DNA from: Chitinophaga pinensis | Lineage (GTDB): Bacteria > Bacteroidota > Bacteroidia > Chitinophagales > Chitinophagaceae | DNA length: 64,000 bases | NCBI GenBank assembly: GCA_902167325.1 | Contig: LR632930.1 | Location: forward strand, 5,518,001 to 5,582,000 | Direction: 5' to 3' | Shown here: positions 1 through 8,901 of the stretch, piece by piece | Numbering within the stretch: the first letter of the stretch is position 1 | Layout: every line of letters starts with the position of its first letter | Made by a program: the position numbers and the translations under genes | Notes under the pieces: model-generated | Database searches by the model: none | What the model was told of the DNA's origin: nothing | Seen by the model: the letters and a program-made list of their open reading frames with translations, nothing else

Positions 1-2861
1 TCTTTTCCGTAATAACGTGTTTCCGCATCTGCTGCACCGGCAGGGTCAAAGGAACGAGGGTTGTTCTTCCCGATCCAGATAACCCGGAAAGTCCGTTGCT
101 CCGGCATACCGGGGAAGCTTCCCTTCCGAGCGCCTATTGTAAGCTCGCCCTTACTGTCGTTATATCGGATGGGGATGTTACTGAACCGCCCTTTTTCGTA
201 TCCGTAGGTGGTATCTTCGTCTTCATAGAGGCTAAAAGAGGCATCGCTGCCTGTGTATACAAACAGTGTTACGGTATCAGCCGGCTTCTCTGCAGTGTAC
301 TGAAGAGCAGGACCTGCCGGGATAATGGATCCCTCCCGCACATATACCGGCATCCGCTCATAGGGAGCTTCCACACGGATATGATTCCCTCCTTCCTGCC
401 ATATTCCATTGTACAGGTCGTACCACCCCTGCCCGCCCGGCAGGTACAATTCACGCGTACGGGCACCGAATGAATAAACGGGACTTATTAGCAGCGAAGG
501 ACCGAACATATACTGATCACCTGTTTCGCGCGACAGCTTATCCTGCGGAAAATCCATTATCAGGCCACGCATGATCGTATAGTCGTTATGATAAGTCATC
601 CCCGCCAGTGAGTAGATGTAGGGCATGAGGCGGTATCTGAGCTTGTTGTAATACAGCATGCTTTCATATGCCGGACTTCCCTCTTCCGACACATGGAATA
701 TTTCCCTGAACGGGAACTGGCCGTGGGAGCGGAACAACGGTACAAAAGCTCCAAACTGGAACCAGCGTGTCTGCAACTCGCGCCACTCAGCAGAATCTGA
801 TGGAAGGCCCTGTTCATATCGCTTCTCTACTGCGAATCCTCCGATATCCATCGTCCAGTAAGGCAGGCCCGACATGGAGAAATTAACACCCGCCATAATC
901 TGTGCTTTCATGTCTTCCCACCGCGATCCGATATCGCCGCTCCATATGGCTGCAGCATACCGCTGCGATCCTGCAAATCCGGAGCGCGTCAGTAAAAACA
1001 CTCGCTTCATGGAATCGGCCGAGCGTTGCCCTTCATATATGCCACGTGCATTTTCAAGCGGGTATGCGTTGAGGTATTCCGCCGCCAGGCCGGCAGACAA
1101 AGGCGTCATTTGCGCCAGGCGTTTTTCTGGCGATACGTTTGAAAGAATATCGGGTTCGCTGGCATCCATCCACCAGGCATCTACCCCGCGGGAATAGAGT
1201 TTTTTATGCAGCAGGTCCCAGAAACCGCGACGTGCCCTATCATTAAAAGCATCATAAAAAGTGGAGATGTATCCCTGCCCGATCCAGTCGCGCTGGCGGT
1301 CGGCAATGTTACGCGGGTATAACCATCCCCTGCCTTCAAACTGGTGGTATACATCAATCCCTTCATACACTTTGGGCCACACAGAAATCATAAACCGGGT
1401 GTTGTATTTGCCATGCAATTCACGGATCATTCCATTAGCATCGGGGAAGCGCGCTTCGTCGAAGTCCTGGCTGCCCCAGTCATTTTCTTTCCAGTAGCTC
1501 CAGTCCTGCACCACATTATCGAGCGGGATGCCTCTCTTACGGAACGCTGCTACGGTTTCCAGGACTTCTCCCTGCGTTTTATAACGTTCGCGGCTCTGCC
1601 AGAAGCCCATGGCCCAGCGGGGCATTACGGGGGCTTTGCCTGTAAGGGTGCGGTAACCTGCAATCACTTCATCGGCATTTTTACCGGCAATACAGTAATA
1701 GTCCAGTTGCTTCCCAGCCTGTGAAGCGAAAGTGAAAGCATCCCTGTCTTCTGCGGGTACCGGGTTCAGCCATTTCACGCTGAGGTAGGAAGCCCCCCCA
1801 TCGGGTATCCACTGAATTTTAAGGGTGTGCCTGCGATCTTTTTCCAGCGGCAGCTTCAAAGCTGCGGAGCCCGGGTTCCAGCACTGGCGCCAGTTATCGA
1901 GGATGAGCTTTCCATCGAGCCAGCATTTCACATACCCGCCATATACAACCCGGAAGGTATGATCACCTGTAAACCCGGAAGCAATGGCACCCTCCCAGGT
2001 AATGGCGCCGTCCTGCAAAGGGAAGCCTTCGGGCATGTGCTTCTTTGTATCATCGAGCCAGGCGTAGTCAATCACGGATGCTGCCCGGGTAAAGGCGACC
2101 GTTTCCGGCTGCCGGGAGTTATTTGCGTAGGATGCCGTCAGCCAGCCTTCCTTTCCTTTCTTATCGAAAAGGCGCAGGCGGGAAATGGGCATCATTTCCC
2201 GGGTATCTCCGGCAAGGGTATAACTGTAATTATCCCAAAGCACCCCATAATTACGGCTGCCCAGCAGGAAAGGCACTGCCACTTCGGTGTTATTCTGCCA
2301 AAGGAAAACCTGCTGTCCTTTATAATTATAGATACTTTCCTGGTGCTGCCCAAGACCGAAAAAGCCATCATCCGGGCCAGACTCAAATGTCTGGCGGATG
2401 CTCCAGGACGGTTGTCCTTCGTAAACAACCGGTGATACTTGGCGGCCATTCCAGTTGCGCTCGGCGATCAGCGGCTTACCCGTTGGGTCAGTGAATGCCA
2501 CAGCGCCTGTATTCTTACTGATCCGGGCCGTAATTCCTGTGGCTTTCAGCAACAGTGCCTCCCCTTTCTCTTCGAGACTCCATGGCACGGCTTGTGGGGT
2601 AAAACGGGTCATCAGTGCCTGCGGGTCCGGAAATGACTTATCCGGGGATGCAGACACACGGATGATATTGCCCCTTATCACCTGCAGGCGCACAGCCTTT
2701 ACTCCGCCCGAGATGCGGGTATCAGGGTAAAGGATTACACCATCGCGGATGCGGACAAAGGGCTTTTCATTCCCTCCTGCCCTTGCGGTACCGAGCCATA
2801 AAATACATGCAATAAATAAGCTGACAGTTCTTCTGTAACGTGTAAAAGAAAATCCCTCCAT
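1..2861 (-). CDS. GH31 alpha-xylosidase-like glycosidase with PA14 insert, partial (C-terminus beyond window edge)
   Basis: Reading the complement from the ATG at 2861 gives 953 codons open to the window edge. The N-terminus is a signal peptide, so the enzyme is exported. An N-terminal GH31 beta-sandwich comes first, then an inserted lectin-like PA14 segment (roughly residues 240-340), then the (beta/alpha)8 barrel. The nucleophile motif DAWWMDASEPD places the catalytic Asp at 566, and the WSGDIG motif places the acid/base Asp at 643. The WWMDASEP form and the PA14 insert are typical of alpha-xylosidases that trim xyloglucan oligosaccharides, so this specificity is favoured over alpha-glucosidase. 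That part is family inference. The gene lies 154 bp downstream of the hybrid sensor-regulator on the same strand, which is the usual place for a target of such a regulator. The last residues fall outside the window. Confidence 0.88.
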   Translation of the reverse strand, partial: MEGFSFTRYRRTVSLFIACILWLGTARAGGNEKPFVRIRDGVILYPDTRISGGVKAVRLQVIRGNIIRVSASPDKSFPDPQALMTRFTPQAVPWSLEEKGEALLLKATGITARISKNTGAVAFTDPTGKPLIAERNWNGRQVSPVVYEGQPSWSIRQTFESGPDDGFFGLGQHQESIYNYKGQQVFLWQNNTEVAVPFLLGSRNYGVLWDNYSYTLAGDTREMMPISRLRLFDKKGKEGWLTASYANNSRQPETVAFTRAASVIDYAWLDDTKKHMPEGFPLQDGAITWEGAIASGFTGDHTFRVVYGGYVKCWLDGKLILDNWRQCWNPGSAALKLPLEKDRRHTLKIQWIPDGGASYLSVKWLNPVPAEDRDAFTFASQAGKQLDYYCIAGKNADEVIAGYRTLTGKAPVMPRWAMGFWQSRERYKTQGEVLETVAAFRKRGIPLDNVVQDWSYWKENDWGSQDFDEARFPDANGMIRELHGKYNTRFMISVWPKVYEGIDVYHQFEGRGWLYPRNIADRQRDWIGQGYISTFYDAFNDRARRGFWDLLHKKLYSRGVDAWWMDASEPDILSNVSPEKRLAQMTPLSAGLAAEYLNAYPLENARGIYEGQRSADSMKRVFLLTRSGFAGSQRYAAAIWSGDIGSRWEDMKAQIMAGVNFSMSGLPYWTMDIGGFAVEKRYEQGLPSDSAEWRELQTRWFQFGAFVPLFRSHGQFPFREIFHVSEEGSPAYESMLYYNKLRYRLMPYIYSLAGMTYHNDYTIMRGLIMDFPQDKLSRETGDQYMFGPSLLISPVYSFGARTRELYLPGGQGWYDLYNGIWQEGGNHIRVEAPYERMPVYVREGSIIPAGPALQYTAEKPADTVTLFVYTGSDASFSLYEDEDTTYGYEKGRFSNIPIRYNDSKGELTIGARKGSFPGMPEQRTFRVIWIGKNNPRSFDPAGAADAETRYYGK

Positions 2862-3015
2862 AATGATCGTTTCTCTGGGTGCGTGGAATACTCCGATGGT
2901 AAATCGGTTGCCCCGAAGCTACGGTTGCCGGATAAAATGGAGGGTACAGGAACGTCTATAAAAGGGTAGGCAAATGTCAACCCCTTACTTTAACAAATTG
3001 ATTTTCAATAGTGAT

Positions 3016-6000
3016 TTATCCGCCCGAACGATTTTTCAGGTAGGTACTGGGTAAATCGCCGTAGGTTTCCTTAAATACTTTGGCGAAGTTTTTCGGGTTA
3101 TTAAAGCCCACCTCATATGCCACTTCGGCAACGGTGGTGGTGCCCCGTTCGAGTAATTGTTTTGCTCTTTGCAAACGAATCTGCCGAATGAACTCTGCCG
3201 GTGTTTGTCCGGTCAGGTTAAACAATTTCTTGTACAGGGCAGCACGGCTCAGGAGCATTTCCCGGCTCAGTCCTTCTACAGAAAGTTCGGGATCGGCCAG
3301 GCGGCGTTCCACATATTCGAGGGCACGACGCACAAAATCATCATCAGCAGCAGGCAATGGCGCCGGCTCGGAAGCCACTACCTGCACCTGTTTCTGATAC
3401 GTTTTACGGATGGTTTCCTGCTGATCCAGCAGGTTACGGATACGAGAGAGGAGGATTTCTACATTGAAGGGCTTGGTCATGTAATCACTTGCACCGGTTT
3501 GCAGGCCGGTGAGCTGCTGCTCTTCCCCCGTGAGGGCGGTGAGGAGTATAACGGGGATAGAAGCAGTTCGCCGGTCGTCCCGGATCTTACGGCACAGATC
3601 GATGCCGTTCATTTCCGGCATACTGATGTCTGACACGATGAGGTCGGGGTGATGGGCCAGCGCTTTCTGCCAGCCTGTTTTTCCGTCTCCCGCTTCGACC
3701 ACATCGTAAAAAGCCTTCAGGTTGTCCTTTATATAAAAGCGGAAATCCTCATTATCTTCTACAACCAGTATGGTTTTGCGCCTCCCTTTCAAAGGAAGCT
3801 TCTCAGCCTGCGGCCCCACATCCTCCGTTGCTGCCACTTCCGCTTCCTGCAATATTACCGGTTCCATATCTTCACTTACCACGGCTACCGGAAGGGTAAC
3901 CAGGAATGTGCTGCCTTCCTGTTCCCGGCTTTCAACAGTTATGGCACCTCCGTGGAGGCGGATAAACTCCCTGGTGATGGACAATCCTATCCCGCTGCCC
4001 TGGTTCACCATAGACCCTGGAACTGCTGCCTGAAAGAAGCGCTCAAATATCTTCTCCTGTTTTTCCGGAGCAATGCCTATGCCTGTATCAGTTATCCGGA
4101 TCTGCAGACTTCCTGCTGCCTGCGGGCCATCCATTGTTACGTTCACCGCAACACGGCCACCTGCCGGGGTAAACTTAAAGGCGTTGGATAGTAAATTAAA
4201 CAATACCCGCTCCAGCTTGTCGTGGTCGAAAGCGGTGAACAAACGCTCACGGTCGGCATGGAAGGCGAAGCCAATGCCCTTATTTTCCGCCATATCCGAA
4301 AAAGAATAAGAGACTTCCCGTATGAACCCGATGATGTCTCCCGGTGTTTTGACGAGCCGCAGCTCATGTTCTTCCAGCTTCCGGAAATCGAGCAGCTGGT
4401 TTACCATGTTCAGCAACCGGCGTGCGTTGCGGTGAATGAGCTGGAATTGCCGTTTCTCCTCGGGCTGTTCAGATTCCCGCACCATTTTTTCCACGGGGGA
4501 AATAATAAGGGATAAAGGCGTGCGAAACTCATGGCTTACATTGGTAAAGAAGCGGATCTTCATCATATCCAGCTCATGCAGGCGTTGTGCTTCCTGCCGC
4601 TCCCGCTCCAGCCTGAAGCGCCCCCTGGCACGGCGGAGTACCAGGTGCCGTGCCAGCAGCAAAGCTGCAATCAGCAACAACACATACCCTACCCATGCCA
4701 CCTTCGTTAGCCACCAGGGTGGCAGAATACGGATACTCAGTGTAAGCGGAGTGGCTGCCCACTGCCCGTCTTCCCCGGCGGCCTTTACCAGCAGGGTATA
4801 CTGTCCGGGATTGAGGTTCGTGAAAGTAGCTTTCCGGTTATGACTGTCGGTATACAGCCACTCGTCACTGAAGCCCTGCAATTGATAGGCATACCGGATC
4901 TTATGCGGATTGAGAAACTCCAGCGCCGCAAACTCTACGGTAAATACGTTCTGATTATACCGGAATGTGAGTTCTTTAGCCGATGAAACTGATTCGGGCA
5001 ATACGATCCGGCCATTGTATTCTTTACCGGCACGTACCGGCTGGTTGAACAGCTGAAGATCCGTGAACACTATCTGTGGGGCGGATAAACGGTTACGCAG
5101 TGAGGTAGTCTGAAAGATGTTGAATCCGTTTGCCCCGCCAAACACTAATTCACCGGCAGCGGTTTTCAATGCGGCGTTCTCATTAAACTGGCGCCCCTGC
5201 AACCCGTCTGCCTCATCAAAATTCCGTGTTTGCAACCGGAGGGAATCGCCGTCGGATAGCACGGTGGCCCGGCACAGGCCATTAGGCGTGCTAAGCCATA
5301 AATGGCGGTCATCATCTTCCAGCAGGGTGAGGATCGTATTATCCGGCAGGCCCTGTTCGCGGCCGTAACGGATGAATCTGTTACCCGCAGGGTCCCAGCG
5401 GTTAAGACCATCGTGCGTTGCAATCCAGATGAACCCACGGGAGTCTTCACAAAAAGCGGTTACGTTATTATGGCTGATACTGCTTCCATCCTGCTCCCTA
5501 TGCTCGTAGTGCCGGAAGAGACCTGTACGGTGATCCATCACGTCGATGCCATAAGAAGTGCCGATCCAGAGGTCGCCCGAACGGTCTTCAAGGATGGCGG
5601 CTATATAGTTAGACCGGGAACCCTGGGGCTTGAACTTTTTGAATACGCCCGTTTTCCGGTCAAACTGAATGAGGCCCTGACTAAGCGTACCGATCCATAA
5701 ACGGCCCTGACTGTCTTCATAAATCTCCCATACACGGTCATCCGCCAAACTGTTCGGGTCTGTATCATTGTGCCGGTAATTGGTGAAACGTTTACCGTCG
5801 AAGCAGTCGAGCCCGCCGAAATAGGTGCCGATCCAGAGCTTCCCTTCCCGATCTATCAGCAGGCTCACAATTACATTGCTGGATATGCTGTTTGCATTGG
5901 ATGATTGATGAAGATATTGGGTATACTTCCCCGTGGCCCGGTCATAATACAATAACCCGCCGCCGTTGGTACCGATCCACAGGTTGCCCTTTTTATCTTC

Positions 6001-7107
6001 CACAAATCGGTTCACATCATTGTAAGGCAGTGACCCCGCCACGTTGGGGCGGTGCTGGTAAACCGGGAACCGGGGATTTGCGGAATGGTATCGGTTCAGT
6101 CCTTTCTTGAAAGTACCCAGCCATATGATACCCTGGTCGTCTTTGTAAACGGTATTTACACTGTTCTGGCTGATACTTCTGTTATCCTGATCGTTGTTGA
6201 CGATATAACGGACGGTAAAGTCACTTTTATCCAGCACATTAACGCCTCCATGGTCGGTAGCGATCCAGATAAGCCCTTTTTCGTCCTGCGTGATGCCATT
6301 TACGATATCGGTATTGAGTTTCCCTTCCCCTCCGCTTTTACGAACAGGTGTGAGCGTACCAGAAGCGGGGCGATAGCAGGCTGCTCCTCTTGCTGTGCCA
6401 AATGCATATATCCATACATCCCCGTCGGCGTCGGTAAAGAGCCGGTAAGCCGGATTGGGCTGTACCTCCTGCCGGCGGAGGGCATCTGTACGGTGAAGGC
6501 GGCGACTGGTGGCGGGGTCAAACTGATCGAGGATACCTTCTGCATAGATGACCCAGACTGTACCATTGGGTCCCGGAGCGGTACCTGCCACATTGGGAGA
6601 AAATAATGGCAACGGGCGTAGCGGCTGGCGCTTTACAGGGTCATACCCGAACAAGCCCTTACCCGGAACAGTAAACCAGAACCGGCCGGCTCCATCACAC
6701 ATGAGTATGGTGAAATTATCGTCGGGCACACCCATGGCAGACAGATGCGGGCGGATGCGGGCCGTAAATGTTTCCGTGCGGGGGTCATAACGGTTCCAGC
6801 CATTCGGGGTTTGGACCCAGAGGGAATTATGCGGACCGGGAACGGCCTGATTGATGAAATCATCATTGAGGGTAGCCGAATCACCTGCTATATGGCGGAA
6901 AATACGGAAAGTATGACCATCGTACCGGTTAAGCCCTGCTATGGTACCGATCCACAGGAAACCGTCGGGTCCTTTTACGATGGAGTTGATCTGGTTGCTG
7001 GAAAGCCCGTTGCGGCTGTCGAGCAGATCAAACTGCCACAACGGCTGCCGGGCCTGCAATACGAAATTGCAGCATATAAAAAAGGCCAGAAAAAGGAGCC
7101 TTAACAT
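3016..7107 (-). CDS. Hybrid two-component system sensor/regulator (HTCS)
   Basis: One polypeptide of 1363 residues holds a whole phosphorelay. After a signal peptide come repeated propeller motifs of the type LWIGT..GLNRYD (about 25-700). A Y_Y_Y domain and one membrane helix (about 800-822) follow. The cytoplasmic part has a HisKA domain with phospho-acceptor His859 in VSHEFRTPL, an HATPase with DTGIGIAPE and GSGIGLS boxes, a receiver with Asp1160 and the conserved T and K, and a C-terminal AraC-type DNA-binding domain. I chose the ATG at 7107 rather than the in-frame ATG at 7167 because only the former puts the hydrophobic signal sequence at the N-terminus. Such proteins bind a glycan fragment in the periplasm and activate the adjacent polysaccharide locus. 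The next gene downstream is a GH31 alpha-xylosidase, which points to a xylose-substituted glucan signal. The ligand itself cannot be read from sequence. Confidence 0.95.
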   Translation of the reverse strand: MLRLLFLAFFICCNFVLQARQPLWQFDLLDSRNGLSSNQINSIVKGPDGFLWIGTIAGLNRYDGHTFRIFRHIAGDSATLNDDFINQAVPGPHNSLWVQTPNGWNRYDPRTETFTARIRPHLSAMGVPDDNFTILMCDGAGRFWFTVPGKGLFGYDPVKRQPLRPLPLFSPNVAGTAPGPNGTVWVIYAEGILDQFDPATSRRLHRTDALRRQEVQPNPAYRLFTDADGDVWIYAFGTARGAACYRPASGTLTPVRKSGGEGKLNTDIVNGITQDEKGLIWIATDHGGVNVLDKSDFTVRYIVNNDQDNRSISQNSVNTVYKDDQGIIWLGTFKKGLNRYHSANPRFPVYQHRPNVAGSLPYNDVNRFVEDKKGNLWIGTNGGGLLYYDRATGKYTQYLHQSSNANSISSNVIVSLLIDREGKLWIGTYFGGLDCFDGKRFTNYRHNDTDPNSLADDRVWEIYEDSQGRLWIGTLSQGLIQFDRKTGVFKKFKPQGSRSNYIAAILEDRSGDLWIGTSYGIDVMDHRTGLFRHYEHREQDGSSISHNNVTAFCEDSRGFIWIATHDGLNRWDPAGNRFIRYGREQGLPDNTILTLLEDDDRHLWLSTPNGLCRATVLSDGDSLRLQTRNFDEADGLQGRQFNENAALKTAAGELVFGGANGFNIFQTTSLRNRLSAPQIVFTDLQLFNQPVRAGKEYNGRIVLPESVSSAKELTFRYNQNVFTVEFAALEFLNPHKIRYAYQLQGFSDEWLYTDSHNRKATFTNLNPGQYTLLVKAAGEDGQWAATPLTLSIRILPPWWLTKVAWVGYVLLLIAALLLARHLVLRRARGRFRLERERQEAQRLHELDMMKIRFFTNVSHEFRTPLSLIISPVEKMVRESEQPEEKRQFQLIHRNARRLLNMVNQLLDFRKLEEHELRLVKTPGDIIGFIREVSYSFSDMAENKGIGFAFHADRERLFTAFDHDKLERVLFNLLSNAFKFTPAGGRVAVNVTMDGPQAAGSLQIRITDTGIGIAPEKQEKIFERFFQAAVPGSMVNQGSGIGLSITREFIRLHGGAITVESREQEGSTFLVTLPVAVVSEDMEPVILQEAEVAATEDVGPQAEKLPLKGRRKTILVVEDNEDFRFYIKDNLKAFYDVVEAGDGKTGWQKALAHHPDLIVSDISMPEMNGIDLCRKIRDDRRTASIPVILLTALTGEEQQLTGLQTGASDYMTKPFNVEILLSRIRNLLDQQETIRKTYQKQVQVVASEPAPLPAADDDFVRRALEYVERRLADPELSVEGLSREMLLSRAALYKKLFNLTGQTPAEFIRQIRLQRAKQLLERGTTTVAEVAYEVGFNNPKNFAKVFKETYGDLPSTYLKNRSGG

Positions 7108-7257
7108 GGAATTTCTATTTAACTGTTCACTGACCGGCATTGGCCGGACTGGTATAAGATAATACAATTTTCAACGCAGATAATTCCTGGTGTCCCCAAG
7201 CACCTCCATTTTCACTTGAATGCCACTTAGCGTCCATTGATTGATTGCATCCCCAAC

Positions 7258-7292
7258 AAAAAAAATCCCGGTGCAGCAGCAGCACCGGGATT
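7258..7292 (-). terminator. Rho-independent terminator of the lipoprotein gene
   Basis: An 11-bp perfect stem (7264-7274 with 7282-7292) encloses a 7-base loop. On the minus strand it is followed at once by eight T. It sits 20 bp after the stop codon of the lipoprotein gene. Confidence 0.85.
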
Positions 7293-7312
7293 CTCTTTCT
7301 ACATCAAATTAG

Positions 7313-8002
7313 TTATCTGTTGGGAATACGGCCCAATGTTTCGTTGAGGGTGCTGCGGTCCAGCCCTTCACCGTCAGTAATGCTCCAGATCATCATCTGT
7401 ATGCTGTTTGCCGCCATCAGGTATTGATCAAAGTCTGCATATTCCTTACGGGCGGTCCGCTTATTCTTCAGCAGCTCACACAGTTCACGCAAAAGGGTAC
7501 TGTTTGATACGGGTCCTACTTTATAGGTCACCGTTCTCGCGCTCGGTAATCTGGAACTATTTACGCAATAGAAGTTAGCACCCACGCGGGTGGTTTTCTT
7601 CGCTTTCAGCAATACCGTGGCGGTTTGAATGAGGAAGCCGTGCTGGTATTCGGCATTATCCGAAATAACGATCAGGCCGGCAGGCAGGGTAAAGGTAACG
7701 TCCGTGGTATTATTGTTGACAAATGCCACACATACCTCTACAAGGCCACCACTGCCTACTTCATATGCAGTATCGCAAACCGCGCCTTTGATCGGCTCTC
7801 CGGAGAAGGTAATGCCGGCAGGTAATACGAGGGCTGTGCCCTGTGGAGTGCCTGCTGCTGTTCCTAATCCGGGGATCTTACCGGCTTCTTCTTTCGGACC
7901 ACCGGGTTCATCGTCTTTCTTGTCGGATTTGCTGCAGGAAATAAAAGTAAATGCCGCCAGGCAGGCAGCGGTTAACAACGCAAGGGTACGCCTTTGTTTC
8001 AT
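7313..8002 (-). CDS. Hypothetical lipoprotein
   Basis: This 229-residue protein starts with a charged, then hydrophobic segment ending in a lipobox (FISC), followed by a charged low-complexity linker SKSDKKDDEPGG. It should therefore be lipid-anchored, probably in the outer membrane. The body is beta-rich up to about residue 165 (segments such as TDVTFTLPAGLIV) and helical after that. Several cysteines occur in the mature region, in CDTAY, EVCVAF, FYCVN and RELCELL, so internal disulfides are possible. I do not recognise the family and propose no function. The gene stands alone, with its own terminator downstream and about 295 bp of non-coding DNA between it and the divergent oxidase operon. 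Confidence 0.75.
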   Translation of the reverse strand: MKQRRTLALLTAACLAAFTFISCSKSDKKDDEPGGPKEEAGKIPGLGTAAGTPQGTALVLPAGITFSGEPIKGAVCDTAYEVGSGGLVEVCVAFVNNNTTDVTFTLPAGLIVISDNAEYQHGFLIQTATVLLKAKKTTRVGANFYCVNSSRLPSARTVTYKVGPVSNSTLLRELCELLKNKRTARKEYADFDQYLMAANSIQMMIWSITDGEGLDRSTLNETLGRIPNR

Positions 8003-8259
8003 AATGAAATGGTTTTAGATGTTAGAATAATCAGACATGGTTATGCCGTGTTTCCGTTAATGCTGCTATAAAGTTGTTCAGGTGGGAAATGAGCACTAAT
8101 CTCCGTTGGAGAGGAGGTGATATGCTGCCATTAATCCCGGCCATGAAGCTGACCCGAAGAGGCAAAAATAATACCTGATTCCCAGTGAATTATACTTTTT
8201 CCGGAAAATACGTGGAAATACGTGCCGCAATCGCCGGTCAACTAAACAATTCCCGGTGG

Positions 8260-8283
8260 TGGTTGTAATATTAAGTGCAACCA
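8260..8283. promoter_or_regulatory. Inverted repeat ahead of the oxidase operon
   Basis: TGGTTG and CAACCA form a perfect 6-bp dyad with a 12-base spacer. It ends 13 bp before the first oxidase ATG. Its position suits an operator, but no regulator is identified and the dyad is short. The rest of 8003-8296, the gap to the divergent lipoprotein gene, shows no ORF or other clear signal. Confidence 0.35.
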
Positions 8284-8296
8284 AAAAATCCCTTCC

Positions 8297-8431
8297 ATGG
8301 CAGATACTGACGCTCATGAAACACCGGAAAAGTTTGTGCCCCGCGGCGCCATTGCATTTTTTGCCTTATTGATCTTTCTCGGACTCGTTATCTGGTTCGG
8401 CATCTATTTCGTGATGCTGGCCCGGTCATAA
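8297..8431 (+). CDS. Cytochrome c oxidase subunit IIa-like small membrane protein
   Basis: A 44-residue ORF directly precedes oxidase subunit II. A short polar head (MADTDAHETPEKFVPRG) is followed by one hydrophobic helix (about residues 18-40) and an RS end. Size, topology and position match the single-helix subunit IIa of ba3-type oxidases, which supplies the helix missing from their short subunit II. The stop lies 12 bp before the next ATG, so the two genes are almost certainly co-transcribed. The ORF is short, but its position and composition make it convincing. Confidence 0.8.
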   Translation: MADTDAHETPEKFVPRGAIAFFALLIFLGLVIWFGIYFVMLARS

Positions 8432-8443
8432 AACCAGAAATCT

Positions 8444-8896
8444 ATGCTGGACAGATATGAAAGAAACGTCATCATCACCGCGCTCACCGTTTCGGCGCTG
8501 TTTGTCTTTTCCATCTTTTACGCACTGGGCGCCAAGCGGGCCGATGTAACCGAATGCCTCCCATACAACAAAACATATGAAACCGCGCGGGTAGAACAGA
8601 TCGATAAAAAGACTTACCAGATCTTTTATGTGGCCCGCATGTGGAACTTCGAGCCTGCCATCAGCTATATACCTGTAGGCAGCGAGGTGGATCTGTTTGT
8701 GACTTCGCTGGATGTGGTGCATGGGTTCAATGTATTCGACAAAAACGTGAACCTGATGGCAGTACCGGGCGGGGTTTCCAAAACAACCATACGCTTTACC
8801 GAACCGGGCGTCTACAAGATCGTTTGCCACGAGTACTGTGGCACGGGTCATCAAAATATGGAAGCAGAAATCATCGTCAACTATCCCGTTAAATAA
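8444..8896 (+). CDS. cbaB: ba3-type cytochrome c oxidase subunit II (CuA subunit)
   Basis: The 150-residue protein has one N-terminal membrane helix (about 8-28) and a periplasmic cupredoxin domain. All CuA ligands are present: His93 (VVHGF), Cys128 and Cys132 (CHEYC), His136 and Met139. The protein is short with a single helix, as in ba3 enzymes, in contrast to the two-helix A-type subunit II. It accepts electrons from cytochrome c and passes them to subunit I. It sits 12 bp after subunit IIa and 5 bp before subunit I. Confidence 0.93.
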   Translation: MLDRYERNVIITALTVSALFVFSIFYALGAKRADVTECLPYNKTYETARVEQIDKKTYQIFYVARMWNFEPAISYIPVGSEVDLFVTSLDVVHGFNVFDKNVNLMAVPGGVSKTTIRFTEPGVYKIVCHEYCGTGHQNMEAEIIVNYPVK

Positions 8897-8901
8897 ACCT
8901 T

